37,365 bases of DNA from JAYRWN01 sp041917975. GTDB lineage: Bacteria > Bacteroidota > Bacteroidia > Chitinophagales > Saprospiraceae. Shown one piece after another: positions 1 to 9,245 of this stretch (its first letter is position 1; every line of letters begins with the position of its first letter). The stretch lies in contig JAYRWN010000008.1 of the NCBI GenBank assembly GCA_041917975.1, positions 1 to 37,365 on the forward strand, in the 5' to 3' direction. The position numbers and the translations under genes were made by a program. Under the pieces are notes generated by a model. The model was given only the letters and a program-made list of their open reading frames with translations. It had not been told where the DNA came from and searched no databases.

Positions 1-1896
1 ACTACCGCCAGACTTAAAGTGGTAGCCCTTCATGCTGCCACCGGACAAGAACTTTGGGTGTTCGATCCTTTTGATTCATTGGTTGCTGGTGTTTTGACCT
101 TTCAGATAAACAACAGCCGCGGGTTGGCGTATTGGTCTGATGGCGCGCAGGATAGACGATTGTTTTATACAGTTGGTTCTTTTTTGATGTGCGTTGATGC
201 TGAACGAGGGACCCTAATAAAAACTTTTGGTATCGACGGGATGGTCGATTTGCATACTGGATTGGATCGGGATATCCCCGACCTATACATCAGTTCATCC
301 ACACCAGGTATTATCTATAATAACCTTATTATTATGGGTACCCGGATGGATGAAGGACCCTATGCGGCTCCGGGTCACATCAGGGCTTATGATGTGATCA
401 GTGGTGCCCGGCAATGGATTTTTCATACCATTCCTCACCCTGGCGAATTTGGATTTGATACCTGGGAGGATTCGTTAGCTTACCGGCATATTGGTGCTGC
501 GAATAGCTGGTGCGGATTCACTTTGGATGAGGCGAGGGGCATCGTTTACGTACCCTTGGGTTCTGCTGCTTTTGATTTTTATGGGGGTAAACGACTGGGA
601 AATAATCTATTTGCCAATTGTTTGGTAGCCCTGGATGCGGCAACAGGCGAACGCAAGTGGCATTTTCAAACCATACACCATGATGTGTGGGATAAAGATT
701 TACCTACTGCTCCGGCTTTGGTGACAATCAAAAAGGGTGGGAAATCCATCGATGCGGTTGCTCAACCAACTAAAAATGGCTTTTTATTCGTCTTGGACCG
801 GGTGACTGGTGAACCATTGTTTCCAGTCCATGAAAAGTCTGTTCCGACCGATACTGACCTGGAAGGTGAAAAACTTGCGCCTACCCAACCGGTACCGGAA
901 GAAAATATGATCTTCTCACGCCAGACCTTTACCGCCGCGGAAATAAATGATTTAGTACCCGACTCGTCCCAAGAAGATATACTAAAAAGGCTGAACGCTT
1001 ATCGTCACGGACACGTGTTTAACCCACCATCCAAACAAGGTACGGTGATTTTTCCAGGCTTTGATGGCGGCGCAGAATGGGGTGGCCCGGCTTACGATCC
1101 CACTACCGGAATTTTTTATGTTAACACCAATGAAATGCCCTGGGTATTGACCATGGTTGAGGCCCCGCATAAACCACCCGTGAATGAAAATAAACTTCAG
1201 GCAGGACAACGTTTGTATCGTCGAAATTGTATGGCTTGTCATGGTTCCGCTCTGCAGGGAGGTGGTAACATTCCAACCCTTAAAGAGGTGAATAAAAAAT
1301 ACACTGAACAGACCTTTACAGAACTTATTACCACCGGTCGGCGCATGATGCCTGGCTTCAAACAGTTGCATGCCCAGGAAATAGATGCCATAGCCGTGTT
1401 TGTTTTAAATCAGCCAAAAGAAGCTAAAAAACCTTTTATTGCTCCGGAGAGAGCACCCGACCCATATCTTAATCTGCCATATAGCATAACGGGGTACAAT
1501 AAATTTTTAACCAAAGAAGGTTACCCAGCCATAAATCCGCCTTGGGGTACCCTAAATGCCATTGATTTGAATGCCGGAAAGCTTCTTTGGAAAATTCCTT
1601 TCGGAGAAACTCCTGAATTCAAAGCTAAAGGTATCATCACCGGGACCGAAAATTATGGTGGACCGGCAGTTACTTCAGGAGGAGTACTATTTATTGGCGC
1701 CACTAAAGATGAAAGATTCAGGGTCTTTAATAAAATGAGTGGTGAGGTCATCTGGGAATATCAATTGCCTGCTGCAGGTTATGCCACCCCTTCCGTTTAT
1801 CAGGTGAATGGGAAACAATACGTGGTTATCGCTTGTGGTGGCGGCAAATTAGGAACCAAGTCCGGCGATAGTTTTGTCGCATTCAGTTTACCTTAA
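1..1896 (+). CDS. PQQ-dependent glucose dehydrogenase-type quinohemoprotein (5' partial)
   Basis: The frame is open from base 1, so this is the last 631 codons of a longer gene; alignment by eye with the paralogue at 2885 suggests about 85 N-terminal residues lie outside the window. The family is membrane-glucose-dehydrogenase-like (EC 1.1.5.2 type), which oxidises aldoses to lactones in the periplasm. Visible signatures are HHDVWDKDLP, the QPTKNG segment, GGAEWGGPAYDP and the terminal block from GTENYGGP to ACGGGKLGTKSG. A c-type heme motif, C410-M-A-C-H414 counted from base 1, with a likely methionine ligand at 449 or 450, lies between the GGAEWGG blade and the PWGTLNAIDL blade, so the cytochrome is inserted in the propeller rather than appended. 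Its 3' end faces the lactonase. The propeller class is secure; the exact sugar is not known. Confidence 0.9.
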   Translation, partial: TTARLKVVALHAATGQELWVFDPFDSLVAGVLTFQINNSRGLAYWSDGAQDRRLFYTVGSFLMCVDAERGTLIKTFGIDGMVDLHTGLDRDIPDLYISSSTPGIIYNNLIIMGTRMDEGPYAAPGHIRAYDVISGARQWIFHTIPHPGEFGFDTWEDSLAYRHIGAANSWCGFTLDEARGIVYVPLGSAAFDFYGGKRLGNNLFANCLVALDAATGERKWHFQTIHHDVWDKDLPTAPALVTIKKGGKSIDAVAQPTKNGFLFVLDRVTGEPLFPVHEKSVPTDTDLEGEKLAPTQPVPEENMIFSRQTFTAAEINDLVPDSSQEDILKRLNAYRHGHVFNPPSKQGTVIFPGFDGGAEWGGPAYDPTTGIFYVNTNEMPWVLTMVEAPHKPPVNENKLQAGQRLYRRNCMACHGSALQGGGNIPTLKEVNKKYTEQTFTELITTGRRMMPGFKQLHAQEIDAIAVFVLNQPKEAKKPFIAPERAPDPYLNLPYSITGYNKFLTKEGYPAINPPWGTLNAIDLNAGKLLWKIPFGETPEFKAKGIITGTENYGGPAVTSGGVLFIGATKDERFRVFNKMSGEVIWEYQLPAAGYATPSVYQVNGKQYVVIACGGGKLGTKSGDSFVAFSLP

Positions 1897-1917
1897 TCGC
1901 CGGATTATATTCACCCA

Positions 1918-2814
1918 TTACCGCCATCTGATGCCGTGTACTTGCATGGGTAAAGTATAAACTGCACCCATGGCTGTAATAAATAAAAATTCCTCTTTTT
2001 TGCCGCCAAAAGTAACATTGGCTGTCCAATTTTCAGGCACGTCGATATGCCCGATTTGCCGGCCTTTGTTATCGAAAATGGTCACCCCTTTTCCAGTAAG
2101 ATAGACATTGCCGCGGTGGTCAATAGTCATCCCATCAGAGCCCAAATTGCAAAATAATTTACGTTCACTCAGACGACCATCTTTCTGGATTTTGAACACA
2201 TAAGTTTTTTTATCATTGATGTCTGCGACATACAGGAGTTTGCCATTTTTAGTGCCGATAATGCCATTCGGTCTGACAAAATCTCCTGCAGCTATTTGCG
2301 GATCCTGTGTTCCGTTTTTTAGATAATAAACATTTTCCTGCGGGATTTCTTTTTCGGAATGATCCCACCAGTCGCGTTTATAAAATGGGTCAGTAAAATA
2401 AATATCCCCTTGTGGTGTGATCCACAGATCATTTGGACCATTCAAATATTTTCCATCTAGTTTACCAACCAACACGTCATGGGTTTTATCCGCTTTTATG
2501 CGCCACAATTGGTTGCGAAAATCTGCGCACGAAATCAATACGCCTTGTTGATCAAAATACATACCGTTGGAGCGGCCAAGACCTTCGGCCCATAGGCTAA
2601 CCTGACCATCGTCAGGTGACCAGACATAAATACGGTCATTGGGCTGATCAGTAAAATAAACATTTCCATTGGGGTCTACAGCCGGTCCCTCGGTGAATTT
2701 ATACCCGCTACCTGCTTTAGTTAATTGAGCCCCGGGAGCTATGAGTTTAGTCTCTTGTTGGCTGAAGGAGAAATACCACGACAAAACAAACACTAAAAGT
2801 CCAATTTGACGCAT
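1918..2814 (-). CDS. SMP-30/gluconolactonase family protein, secreted
   Basis: This 298-residue protein starts with an apparent cleavable signal peptide (about 1-19, ending FSFSQ) and continues as a six-bladed SMP-30/gluconolactonase/LRE-like propeller. Candidate metal ligands in the positions expected for the family are E42 (TEGPAVDP), N183 (RPNGI) and D227 (GSDGM); NGPND at 125-129 is the other signature loop. Family members hydrolyse sugar lactones using a divalent metal. It lies between, and on the opposite strand to, two PQQ glucose-dehydrogenase paralogues whose expected product is a lactone, so opening of aldonolactones in the periplasm is the natural inference. It diverges from the 2885 gene across about 70 bases. 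The substrate is inferred from context only. Confidence 0.85.
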   Translation of the reverse strand: MRQIGLLVFVLSWYFSFSQQETKLIAPGAQLTKAGSGYKFTEGPAVDPNGNVYFTDQPNDRIYVWSPDDGQVSLWAEGLGRSNGMYFDQQGVLISCADFRNQLWRIKADKTHDVLVGKLDGKYLNGPNDLWITPQGDIYFTDPFYKRDWWDHSEKEIPQENVYYLKNGTQDPQIAAGDFVRPNGIIGTKNGKLLYVADINDKKTYVFKIQKDGRLSERKLFCNLGSDGMTIDHRGNVYLTGKGVTIFDNKGRQIGHIDVPENWTANVTFGGKKEEFLFITAMGAVYTLPMQVHGIRWR

Positions 2815-2884
2815 GATTGAATTGGTTTAAACCTCTAAGGTATAGAGCAACAAGATATCTTGGTATCTTTAATCAAAAATTAGG

Positions 2885-5038
2885 GTGGTGAAATACTGGT
2901 TATGGGTCATAGTGAGCACGTTATTAGTCACCTGTGTAAGCAAACAAAAAACTTATACGACGTGGGACACTTATGCCGGTGGGCCGGAAGGGATACGTTA
3001 TTCGTCGCTCTCCCAAATAGATACAAATACCATTGCCGATTTAACGGTTGCCTGGACCTTTCGGACCGGCGACATGGATACCGCTTATAACTCTCAGATT
3101 CAATGCAATCCGATCATCATTAATAAGACCATGTACATTATTTCTCCCAAGCTGAAAGTCATCGCCCTAAACGCAGCTACCGGGGAAAAAAAATGGCATT
3201 ATGACCCATATGGCGGTACATCGGTGGGCAGCATTTCTTTTTTTATTTTCACCCTGAGCAGGGGCTTAAGTTATTGGACAGATGGAACAGAAGAGCGCCT
3301 ATTTTACCCTGTCGGTGCTTATATTCATGCGTTAGATGCAAAGACTGGCCTATCAATACCTTCGTTCGGCAGCAATGGTGTGATAGACCTCCATAAAGGC
3401 CTTGATCGGGAAGTGGATAACTTGTATGTCGGATCATCCTCCCCTGGGATAGTCTACAAAAATTTATTGATTGTAGGGACCCGTGTGGATGAGGGACCGT
3501 TGGCAGCCCCCGGCCATATTCGGGCTTTTGATGTCAAAACCGGAGAAAGAGTGTGGATTTTCCATACCATACCTCACCCCGGAGAACAGGGTTATGAGAC
3601 CTGGCAAGATCCTCAAGCGTGGAAATTTATAGGTGGCGCCAACAACTGGGCCGGAATGACCTTGGATAAGGAAAGAGGTATCGTTTATGTTCCTACCGGT
3701 TCAGCGTCTTTTGATTTTTATGGAGGTAAACGGTTGGGAGATAATTTATTTGCCAATACTCTTCTGGCCCTGGATGCCCAGACGGGCAGACGGATCTGGC
3801 ATTTTCAAACCATGCATCACGATGTATGGGATAAAGATTTGCCTACTCCTCCGGCCTTAGTGACGATTAGAAAAAATGGCCAAAATATTGACGCCGTGGC
3901 CCAGCCGACTAAAAATGGTTATTTATTTATGCTCAATCGAGAAACTGGAGAACCCATCTACCCCATTTATGAAAAAGCCGTTGCAACTCAACCGGTCTTG
4001 CCAGGTGAAGTTCTTTCTCCTACGCAACCTGTGCCTGATTCTAATTTCATTTTTACCCGTCAAATTTTTGAGGAACAGGATTTAAACCGACTTATACCAG
4101 ATACATCTTTCCAGGAATTACAGAAGAGATTTTGGTCTTATTTGCATGGACAGACCTTTATTCCACCTTCCTTGCAGACACAAGTAGTATTTCCCGGGTT
4201 TGGTGGCGGAGCGGAGTGGGGTGGACCGGCTTATGATCCGGTTACAGGTATTATCTATATTAATGCGAATGAAATACCCCGTCTCATGACCATGGCCCCG
4301 GTTACGCCAAAACCTGTACGCAAGGAATCTTTGTGGAGTGCCGGTGCCCGCCTTTATGGCATGCACTGTCAGCTATGTCATGGTGCCCAAAAACAGGGAA
4401 GTGCGGACATTCCTGCCCTGCAAGATGTTAATCAAAAATATTCTGACTCGGCTTTTTCTGATTTATTGTTGACCGGTCGACGGATGATGCCTTCTTTCAG
4501 ACATCTTCCTCCCGGGCAAATTGCAGCTCTAAAAGCATTCATTCTCAAACAAACAGAGAAACAACATATTGAATTTACGGACCTGACCCAAGAATTAAAC
4601 CCTTATGCAGAATTACCTTTCACCATGACTGGGTATTTCCGGTTTACCACCCAAGAGGGTTATCCGGCTATCCAACCGCCCTGGGGTACATTAAATGCCA
4701 TTGACTTGAATCGGGGGAAACTATTATGGAAAGTTCCCCTAGGCGAATATCCCGAATTGGCTAAACAAGGGATGATCACCGGAACCGAAAACTATGGCGG
4801 TCCGGTTGTTACGGCTGGCGGTTTGATATTTATCGGAGCAACTAGGGATGAAAAATTCCGGGTATTTAATAAATACAGCGGAAAATTATTGAAAGAATTT
4901 GAGCTCCCAGCCGCGGCTTATGCTACACCCTCCGTATATGCTATTGAAGGAAAACAATTTGTAGTCATCGCTTGCGGGGGTGGGAAACTGGGTACTAAAT
5001 CCGGGGATACCTATCTTACGTTCAGCTTACCTGAATAA
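2885..5038 (+). CDS. PQQ-dependent glucose dehydrogenase-type quinohemoprotein, lipoprotein
   Basis: This complete 717-residue protein is closely similar to the 5'-partial gene at base 1. It starts at GTG (a second GTG follows directly) and has a short lipoprotein signal with lipobox LVTC, Cys17, so it should be anchored to a membrane facing the periplasm. Shared signatures are HHDVWDKDLP at about 310-320, GGAEWGGPAYDP and the C-terminal GTENYGGP...ACGGGKLGTKSG block. The c-type heme motif is C495-Q-L-C-H499, with a following GRRMMP methionine candidate. E. coli Gcd has membrane helices at its N-terminus and no heme; here the helices are replaced by a lipid anchor and a heme domain is added, so electrons probably go to a cytochrome or heme chain. 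The 3' end overlaps the convergent lipoprotein gene by 17 bases. Confidence 0.92.
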   Translation: MVKYWLWVIVSTLLVTCVSKQKTYTTWDTYAGGPEGIRYSSLSQIDTNTIADLTVAWTFRTGDMDTAYNSQIQCNPIIINKTMYIISPKLKVIALNAATGEKKWHYDPYGGTSVGSISFFIFTLSRGLSYWTDGTEERLFYPVGAYIHALDAKTGLSIPSFGSNGVIDLHKGLDREVDNLYVGSSSPGIVYKNLLIVGTRVDEGPLAAPGHIRAFDVKTGERVWIFHTIPHPGEQGYETWQDPQAWKFIGGANNWAGMTLDKERGIVYVPTGSASFDFYGGKRLGDNLFANTLLALDAQTGRRIWHFQTMHHDVWDKDLPTPPALVTIRKNGQNIDAVAQPTKNGYLFMLNRETGEPIYPIYEKAVATQPVLPGEVLSPTQPVPDSNFIFTRQIFEEQDLNRLIPDTSFQELQKRFWSYLHGQTFIPPSLQTQVVFPGFGGGAEWGGPAYDPVTGIIYINANEIPRLMTMAPVTPKPVRKESLWSAGARLYGMHCQLCHGAQKQGSADIPALQDVNQKYSDSAFSDLLLTGRRMMPSFRHLPPGQIAALKAFILKQTEKQHIEFTDLTQELNPYAELPFTMTGYFRFTTQEGYPAIQPPWGTLNAIDLNRGKLLWKVPLGEYPELAKQGMITGTENYGGPVVTAGGLIFIGATRDEKFRVFNKYSGKLLKEFELPAAAYATPSVYAIEGKQFVVIACGGGKLGTKSGDTYLTFSLPE

Positions 5039-5906
5039 ATTTAGATTTATTGATTTTAATGAGGTGCTGCACTGAAACATCTCCCAGCCAGATTCTGCCA
5101 TCCTTTTGCAGTAATTCAATGGGAGAAACTTGAAACCCAAGCCCAGGAAACAAAAAGTGTGCAGTATAGTCACCTACCGGAATTTTTTCATCATGCGGGT
5201 AACTAATATAAAACGATTTCTTTTCTCCACCGTTTAGTTTAGACAACCACTGATTTGACCAACCATCCCAAGGATGAGGTATTTGGACCGGGGTGTTGGC
5301 GACAAAAACAATTGACCCATCCGGATTTGCTAATTCTAACCCGGGAGTGAAATAATGAAATAACAGTGGTCCCATTTTATCTATATCCATTACCAATATG
5401 GGTTCATCATCCTGATTGTGGATGGTGAAATTCATTACTATTTGATTGGGTTGAAATTCCAAGTGGGAAATCTCAACTTTTAAACCTGCATAGAGCAGTC
5501 CAATTTGCCCAAAAGCTTTTATCAATCGGTCCTGGTTAAAATAAGTAAAATTTGAACCCAGTGTTATATAATAACGCCGGTGATCACCCGGATCTATTAA
5601 GGCATACTGTTCCAGCTCGGTTCTGGGGGCATAAGTTGACCTCATTATTCCTTCCCAAATCCGTTCTCCTTCAAATTCAAAATAAAATTCCTGATCGATA
5701 AATTCCGATAACTCATTCTGCCAATTGTTAAAATACAGGATATGTGCAGCGCAATCATAAAACTGAAAATCTGCTGCAGTCAAAACCGGGCCGCCCTCTA
5801 TGACCAACTTTAAATCTGGCGAGTGATTTATTTCAGTTTTTTCTGAACAACCCAGATTTATTAGAATTAGGAATAACAAGATTTTAGAAAAATAAATCTT
5901 AATCAT
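5022..5906 (-). CDS. lipoprotein of an unrecognised family (copy 1)
   Basis: I do not recognise a named family. The frame extends upstream to 5996, but the start chosen is ATG at 5906 (ATG at 5909 is equally possible) because it directly precedes a hydrophobic signal ending LINLGC, a lipoprotein-like cysteine. The mature part, about 270 residues, looks beta-rich. It clearly resembles the gene at 15402-16262: both have FYD..(A/S)HILYF near the N-terminus, a KMG/TMG..LF.Y...GLE..NP block in the middle, and (I/T)WLG followed by KI near the end. Both are convergent with an unrelated plus-strand gene. The last 17 bases overlap the end of the PQQ dehydrogenase gene. Likely location is periplasmic face or outer membrane; the function is unknown. 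Confidence 0.8.
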   Translation of the reverse strand: MIKIYFSKILLFLILINLGCSEKTEINHSPDLKLVIEGGPVLTAADFQFYDCAAHILYFNNWQNELSEFIDQEFYFEFEGERIWEGIMRSTYAPRTELEQYALIDPGDHRRYYITLGSNFTYFNQDRLIKAFGQIGLLYAGLKVEISHLEFQPNQIVMNFTIHNQDDEPILVMDIDKMGPLLFHYFTPGLELANPDGSIVFVANTPVQIPHPWDGWSNQWLSKLNGGEKKSFYISYPHDEKIPVGDYTAHFLFPGLGFQVSPIELLQKDGRIWLGDVSVQHLIKINKSKFIQVS

Positions 5907-5909
5907 CAT

Positions 5910-6356
5910 TTCTTTAGGTTTTTTGTCCGGGACCAAAACCCGGTTTAAATGCTTCATTTCTTTAGATGATTTGTTATAAACCAATTTTGAGACCAATGCC
6001 TGATTTATAAGTCACGAAACAGAACCGGACTACCTTTTTAAACTGTTCCAGGGCAGGGTTTTTTTCTTATGAATTAATTGGTTTACAAAGTGATATGTAT
6101 GAATATTTATTGTTTTAACCGTGACGCTTGCGCCTGAACCCGTGTAATCCTGGGTATTTACATTTTTTCCAACTTATGGACAAGATATTTTCCGTATTGG
6201 AAAGTAGTAATCAATTCAGTGGCAGATGGAGTATCTGAAATATCGCCAGGGAGTAGCTTTTGGTCAGCGAAATGAGACGATTGGTCTACTAGCCCATTAG
6301 AAAAATACAAGTACCTGCAGGAGTGTATAAATTTGTGCCTTTAAAAATTATGGTTC
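5910..6356. other. intergenic region without a recognised gene
   Basis: These roughly 450 bases lie between the divergent lipoprotein and the PQQ sugar dehydrogenase. Part is the extended, probably untranslated upstream frame of the lipoprotein gene (to 5996). From 6000 on there are only short frames broken by stops on both strands. No tRNA-like, rRNA-like or clear terminator structure was seen. It presumably holds promoters for both flanking genes, but no confident TAnnTTTG element was found. Confidence 0.6.
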
Positions 6357-9245
6357 ATGTTTTACCGCATTTTTAAGGCTTTACTTTTTATGCCTATTCT
6401 TTTCGTCTTGATCTGGGGATGTAAAAACAATGCCCTTTCACCTTCAGGGATTGTGTCTACTGATAAACCGGATGATAATCGTTTCACCAAAACCATATTA
6501 ACCAAGCCGGGCGAGCTAAATGAACCCATGGCGATGGCTTTTCTTGAACATGGCCGGGTGATCATGGTTGAACGCAAAGGTGATGTAAAAATATTTGACC
6601 CTAAAGGCGGAGTGGTAAAAGCTGTTGCCAGTATCCCAGTCAATACCAAATATACCAGTGCCGACGGTCGAGTTACGGAAGCCGAGGAGGGTTTAATGGG
6701 GGTAACTGTTCATCCGCAATATCCGGCTAATCACTGGATTTTTATGTATTATGCGGATATGGCAGAAGCCAAACATGTTCTGGCCAGATGGGAGTTACAT
6801 GGAGACTCGTTATATCACCATACTAAAAAAGTAGTGCTCGAAGTACCCACTCAACGTGAAACTTGTTGTCACACTGGCGGAGGTATGGCCTGGGATAAAG
6901 CCGGAAACTTATTTTTAACTGTTGGGAATAATACAGGTAATCCTGTCGCTGGTACCTCCGGATTAGATGAAAGGCCTGGGCGCTCTTCCTGGGATGATCA
7001 ACGTGGTGCAGGAAGCACGAATGATCTGCGGGGGAAAATATTGCGCATTCATCCCGAAGATGATGGTGGTTATACCATCCCAGAGGGTAATTTATTTCCC
7101 GTAGGTACTGCTAAAACCAAATCAGAAATTTACACTATGGGACATCGCAACCCCTGGCGAGTGTCTGTCGATAATAAAACAGGTTATATTTATTGGGGAG
7201 AAGTAGGGCCGGATGCCTCCGTGGATTCCATTATAGGACCGCGAGGTTATGATGAATTCAACCAAGCCAGAAAAGCTGGTTTTTTCGGTTGGCCATATTT
7301 TATTGCTGATAACCAACCATATGCTGATTACGATTATTCTAACGATTCGGCAGGTGCCTTTTTTGATGTGAATAAACCGCTGAACCTGTCGCCAAATAAT
7401 ACCGGACTGGTCGAGTTGCCATCTCCTCAAAAAGCTTTAATCTGGTACCCGTATGGAGCATCGGATTCTTTTCCTCTCGTCGGTAGTGCCGGACGCAGTG
7501 CCACCGGAGGTCCGGTTTTTCGCCAGGGGGATTTTGCTGAATCCGATAGGCTTTTTCCTGCCTACTTTGAAGGTAAATGGTTCATTGTAGACTTTATGCG
7601 CGGCTGGATTATGGTAGTAACTATGAATGATGCCGGTGATTTTGTGTCTATGGAGAGATTTATGCCCACTGAAAATTTTAGCAGTGCCATTGATATAAGT
7701 TTTAGCCCCGAAGGTGATTTATATGTCCTGGAATATGGGTCAGCCTGGTTTAGAGGAAATGATAATGCTCAATTGGTTAGAGTTGAATTTAATGGAGGAA
7801 ATCGCAAACCAAACGCAATGGCCCAGGCGGATAAAACTGCCGGAGCACTTCCTCTGACCGTTAATTTCACTTCTGATGGAACGTCCGATTTTGATCCGTA
7901 TGATCAGGGGGTACTTCAGTATCAATGGTCTTTTACTTCAGACAATGGGATAGCACTAAGCAAAAATGAAGCGAATCCTCAGGTTGTTTTTGATAAAGCA
8001 GGAGTGTATGATGTGGAGTTTAAAGTGACTGATTCTAAAGGAGCTAACAATACGCGTAAGTTGGTCATTAAAGCCGGTAACGAGCCCCCTATCATTGACT
8101 TCCAACTGACTGGGGCTAACCAAACCTTTTTCTTTCCCGGACTTCCCCTCACGTATACCATCCAGGTGAAGGATAAAGAAGATGGCCAGGTAGTTAATGG
8201 TCAAATAAAACCGGAAGAGGTGTCGGTCAATTTTGATTATGCTCCGGAAGGTTTTGATCCGGTAGAAATAGCAGCCAATCATGTGGCCACTGATGAGTGG
8301 AGCGAGTTCAATACCGGTTTGAATATGATTAATAAAAACGACTGCCGTTCATGTCACCTGATTGATAAACCCTCGGTTGGTCCGGCCTACCAGGAAGTAG
8401 CTAAGAGATATGACAAAGACCCTAAAGCCACACAGTACTTGAGTAACAAAATTATCAAAGGAGGGGGTGGTGTATGGGGAGATCATGCCATGGCTGCTCA
8501 TCCTAACATCAATGAAAGTGATGCAGCGAAAATGGTCCAGTACATCTTGAGTCTTAATAACAAACCACGCACCGTAATAAACTATCCTTTATCTGGAAAA
8601 TTTGTTCCGGTTGTACCTGACGGAGATAATGGCCGGGGTGGTTACCTGCTCAGAGCCGCTTATCGCGATAAGGGCACAACGGATATGGGTTCTTTAGCAA
8701 CTGAGAAAATAATTCCTTTGCGCAATCCCGCAATTAATCCTGAAATGGCCGAAATACAAAAAGGAACCCAATTAACCACTACCCCAAATCGATCATTTAG
8801 TATGGTAGGGGACCAGGCGTATTTAGGCTTTAAAGACATTGATTTAACCGGCATTGAGCTGATAACCATTTATGCTCAGGCACAGCCCAGAATAGGTGCC
8901 CTGGGCGGAGTTATCGAAGTAAGATTAGACAGCTCGGAGGGGCAAATAATTGCCACCTCTGATACGATCGTTCCCAAAGATATTGATTTTCGAAGCCTGA
9001 TGGCCGCTAACAACAGTGGAAGCGCTAATCGTCGCCGGTCAGGAAGCCAGGGAGGATTGAATGCCGCCAATTTTGATTTTAGTATGTTACGGCGTATGAT
9101 GGCTGTAGCGGTTCCGGTAAAAATCAAGGCCATTGCAACTAAACACGACATCTATTTTATTTTTAGAAACCCTGATGCCGGGGATTCTAAAATTATCGTT
9201 CAGATGGTCGAAATTGTTTTTGGTCAGGGCAATCAGATTCAGTAA
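6357..9245 (+). CDS. PQQ-dependent sugar dehydrogenase fused to PKD, cytochrome c and CBM6-like domains
   Basis: This 962-residue lipoprotein has a signal with Cys22 (LIWGC). Residues about 45-475 form a glucose/sorbosone-dehydrogenase (GSDH) propeller: vicinal cysteines 170-171 precede H172 in CCHTGGG, the likely catalytic histidine, followed by RGKILRI, GHRNPWRVS and GEVGPDA. Residues about 484-572 are a PKD domain, and 640-735 a cytochrome c domain with C663-R-S-C-H667. The tail, about 745-962, resembles a CBM6-type beta-sandwich (KHDIYFIFRN). Known family members oxidise sugars with PQQ; the attached heme would accept the electrons and the tail could bind a polysaccharide. ThuA domains, often fused to such proteins, are absent. 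It is unrelated in fold detail to the two glucose-dehydrogenase-type genes upstream. ATG 6357 is the start; ATG 6350 is out of frame. Confidence 0.9.
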   Translation: MFYRIFKALLFMPILFVLIWGCKNNALSPSGIVSTDKPDDNRFTKTILTKPGELNEPMAMAFLEHGRVIMVERKGDVKIFDPKGGVVKAVASIPVNTKYTSADGRVTEAEEGLMGVTVHPQYPANHWIFMYYADMAEAKHVLARWELHGDSLYHHTKKVVLEVPTQRETCCHTGGGMAWDKAGNLFLTVGNNTGNPVAGTSGLDERPGRSSWDDQRGAGSTNDLRGKILRIHPEDDGGYTIPEGNLFPVGTAKTKSEIYTMGHRNPWRVSVDNKTGYIYWGEVGPDASVDSIIGPRGYDEFNQARKAGFFGWPYFIADNQPYADYDYSNDSAGAFFDVNKPLNLSPNNTGLVELPSPQKALIWYPYGASDSFPLVGSAGRSATGGPVFRQGDFAESDRLFPAYFEGKWFIVDFMRGWIMVVTMNDAGDFVSMERFMPTENFSSAIDISFSPEGDLYVLEYGSAWFRGNDNAQLVRVEFNGGNRKPNAMAQADKTAGALPLTVNFTSDGTSDFDPYDQGVLQYQWSFTSDNGIALSKNEANPQVVFDKAGVYDVEFKVTDSKGANNTRKLVIKAGNEPPIIDFQLTGANQTFFFPGLPLTYTIQVKDKEDGQVVNGQIKPEEVSVNFDYAPEGFDPVEIAANHVATDEWSEFNTGLNMINKNDCRSCHLIDKPSVGPAYQEVAKRYDKDPKATQYLSNKIIKGGGGVWGDHAMAAHPNINESDAAKMVQYILSLNNKPRTVINYPLSGKFVPVVPDGDNGRGGYLLRAAYRDKGTTDMGSLATEKIIPLRNPAINPEMAEIQKGTQLTTTPNRSFSMVGDQAYLGFKDIDLTGIELITIYAQAQPRIGALGGVIEVRLDSSEGQIIATSDTIVPKDIDFRSLMAANNSGSANRRRSGSQGGLNAANFDFSMLRRMMAVAVPVKIKAIATKHDIYFIFRNPDAGDSKIIVQMVEIVFGQGNQIQ

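Noticed and set aside
1..60. First gene as a truncated pseudogene starting at the GTG at base 19
   Set aside because: The frame is open through base 1 and matches its paralogue across the edge, so the gene simply begins outside the window.
982..1371. Minus-strand open frame of 129 codons inside the first PQQ gene
   Set aside because: It is fully inside a strongly conserved coding region on the other strand and its translation has no recognisable domain; it is a shadow frame. The many similar frames elsewhere were left out for the same reason.
5907..5996. Upstream extension of the 5022 lipoprotein gene to 5996
   Set aside because: The added 30 residues are charged and precede a proper lipoprotein signal that already has tandem ATG codons, so translation probably starts at 5906 or 5909.
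6290..6380. Possible decayed gene fragment before the PQQ sugar dehydrogenase
   Set aside because: One frame reads a short protein-like phrase (VPAGVYKFVPLK), but it is closed by stops within 30 codons on both sides and matches nothing I know.
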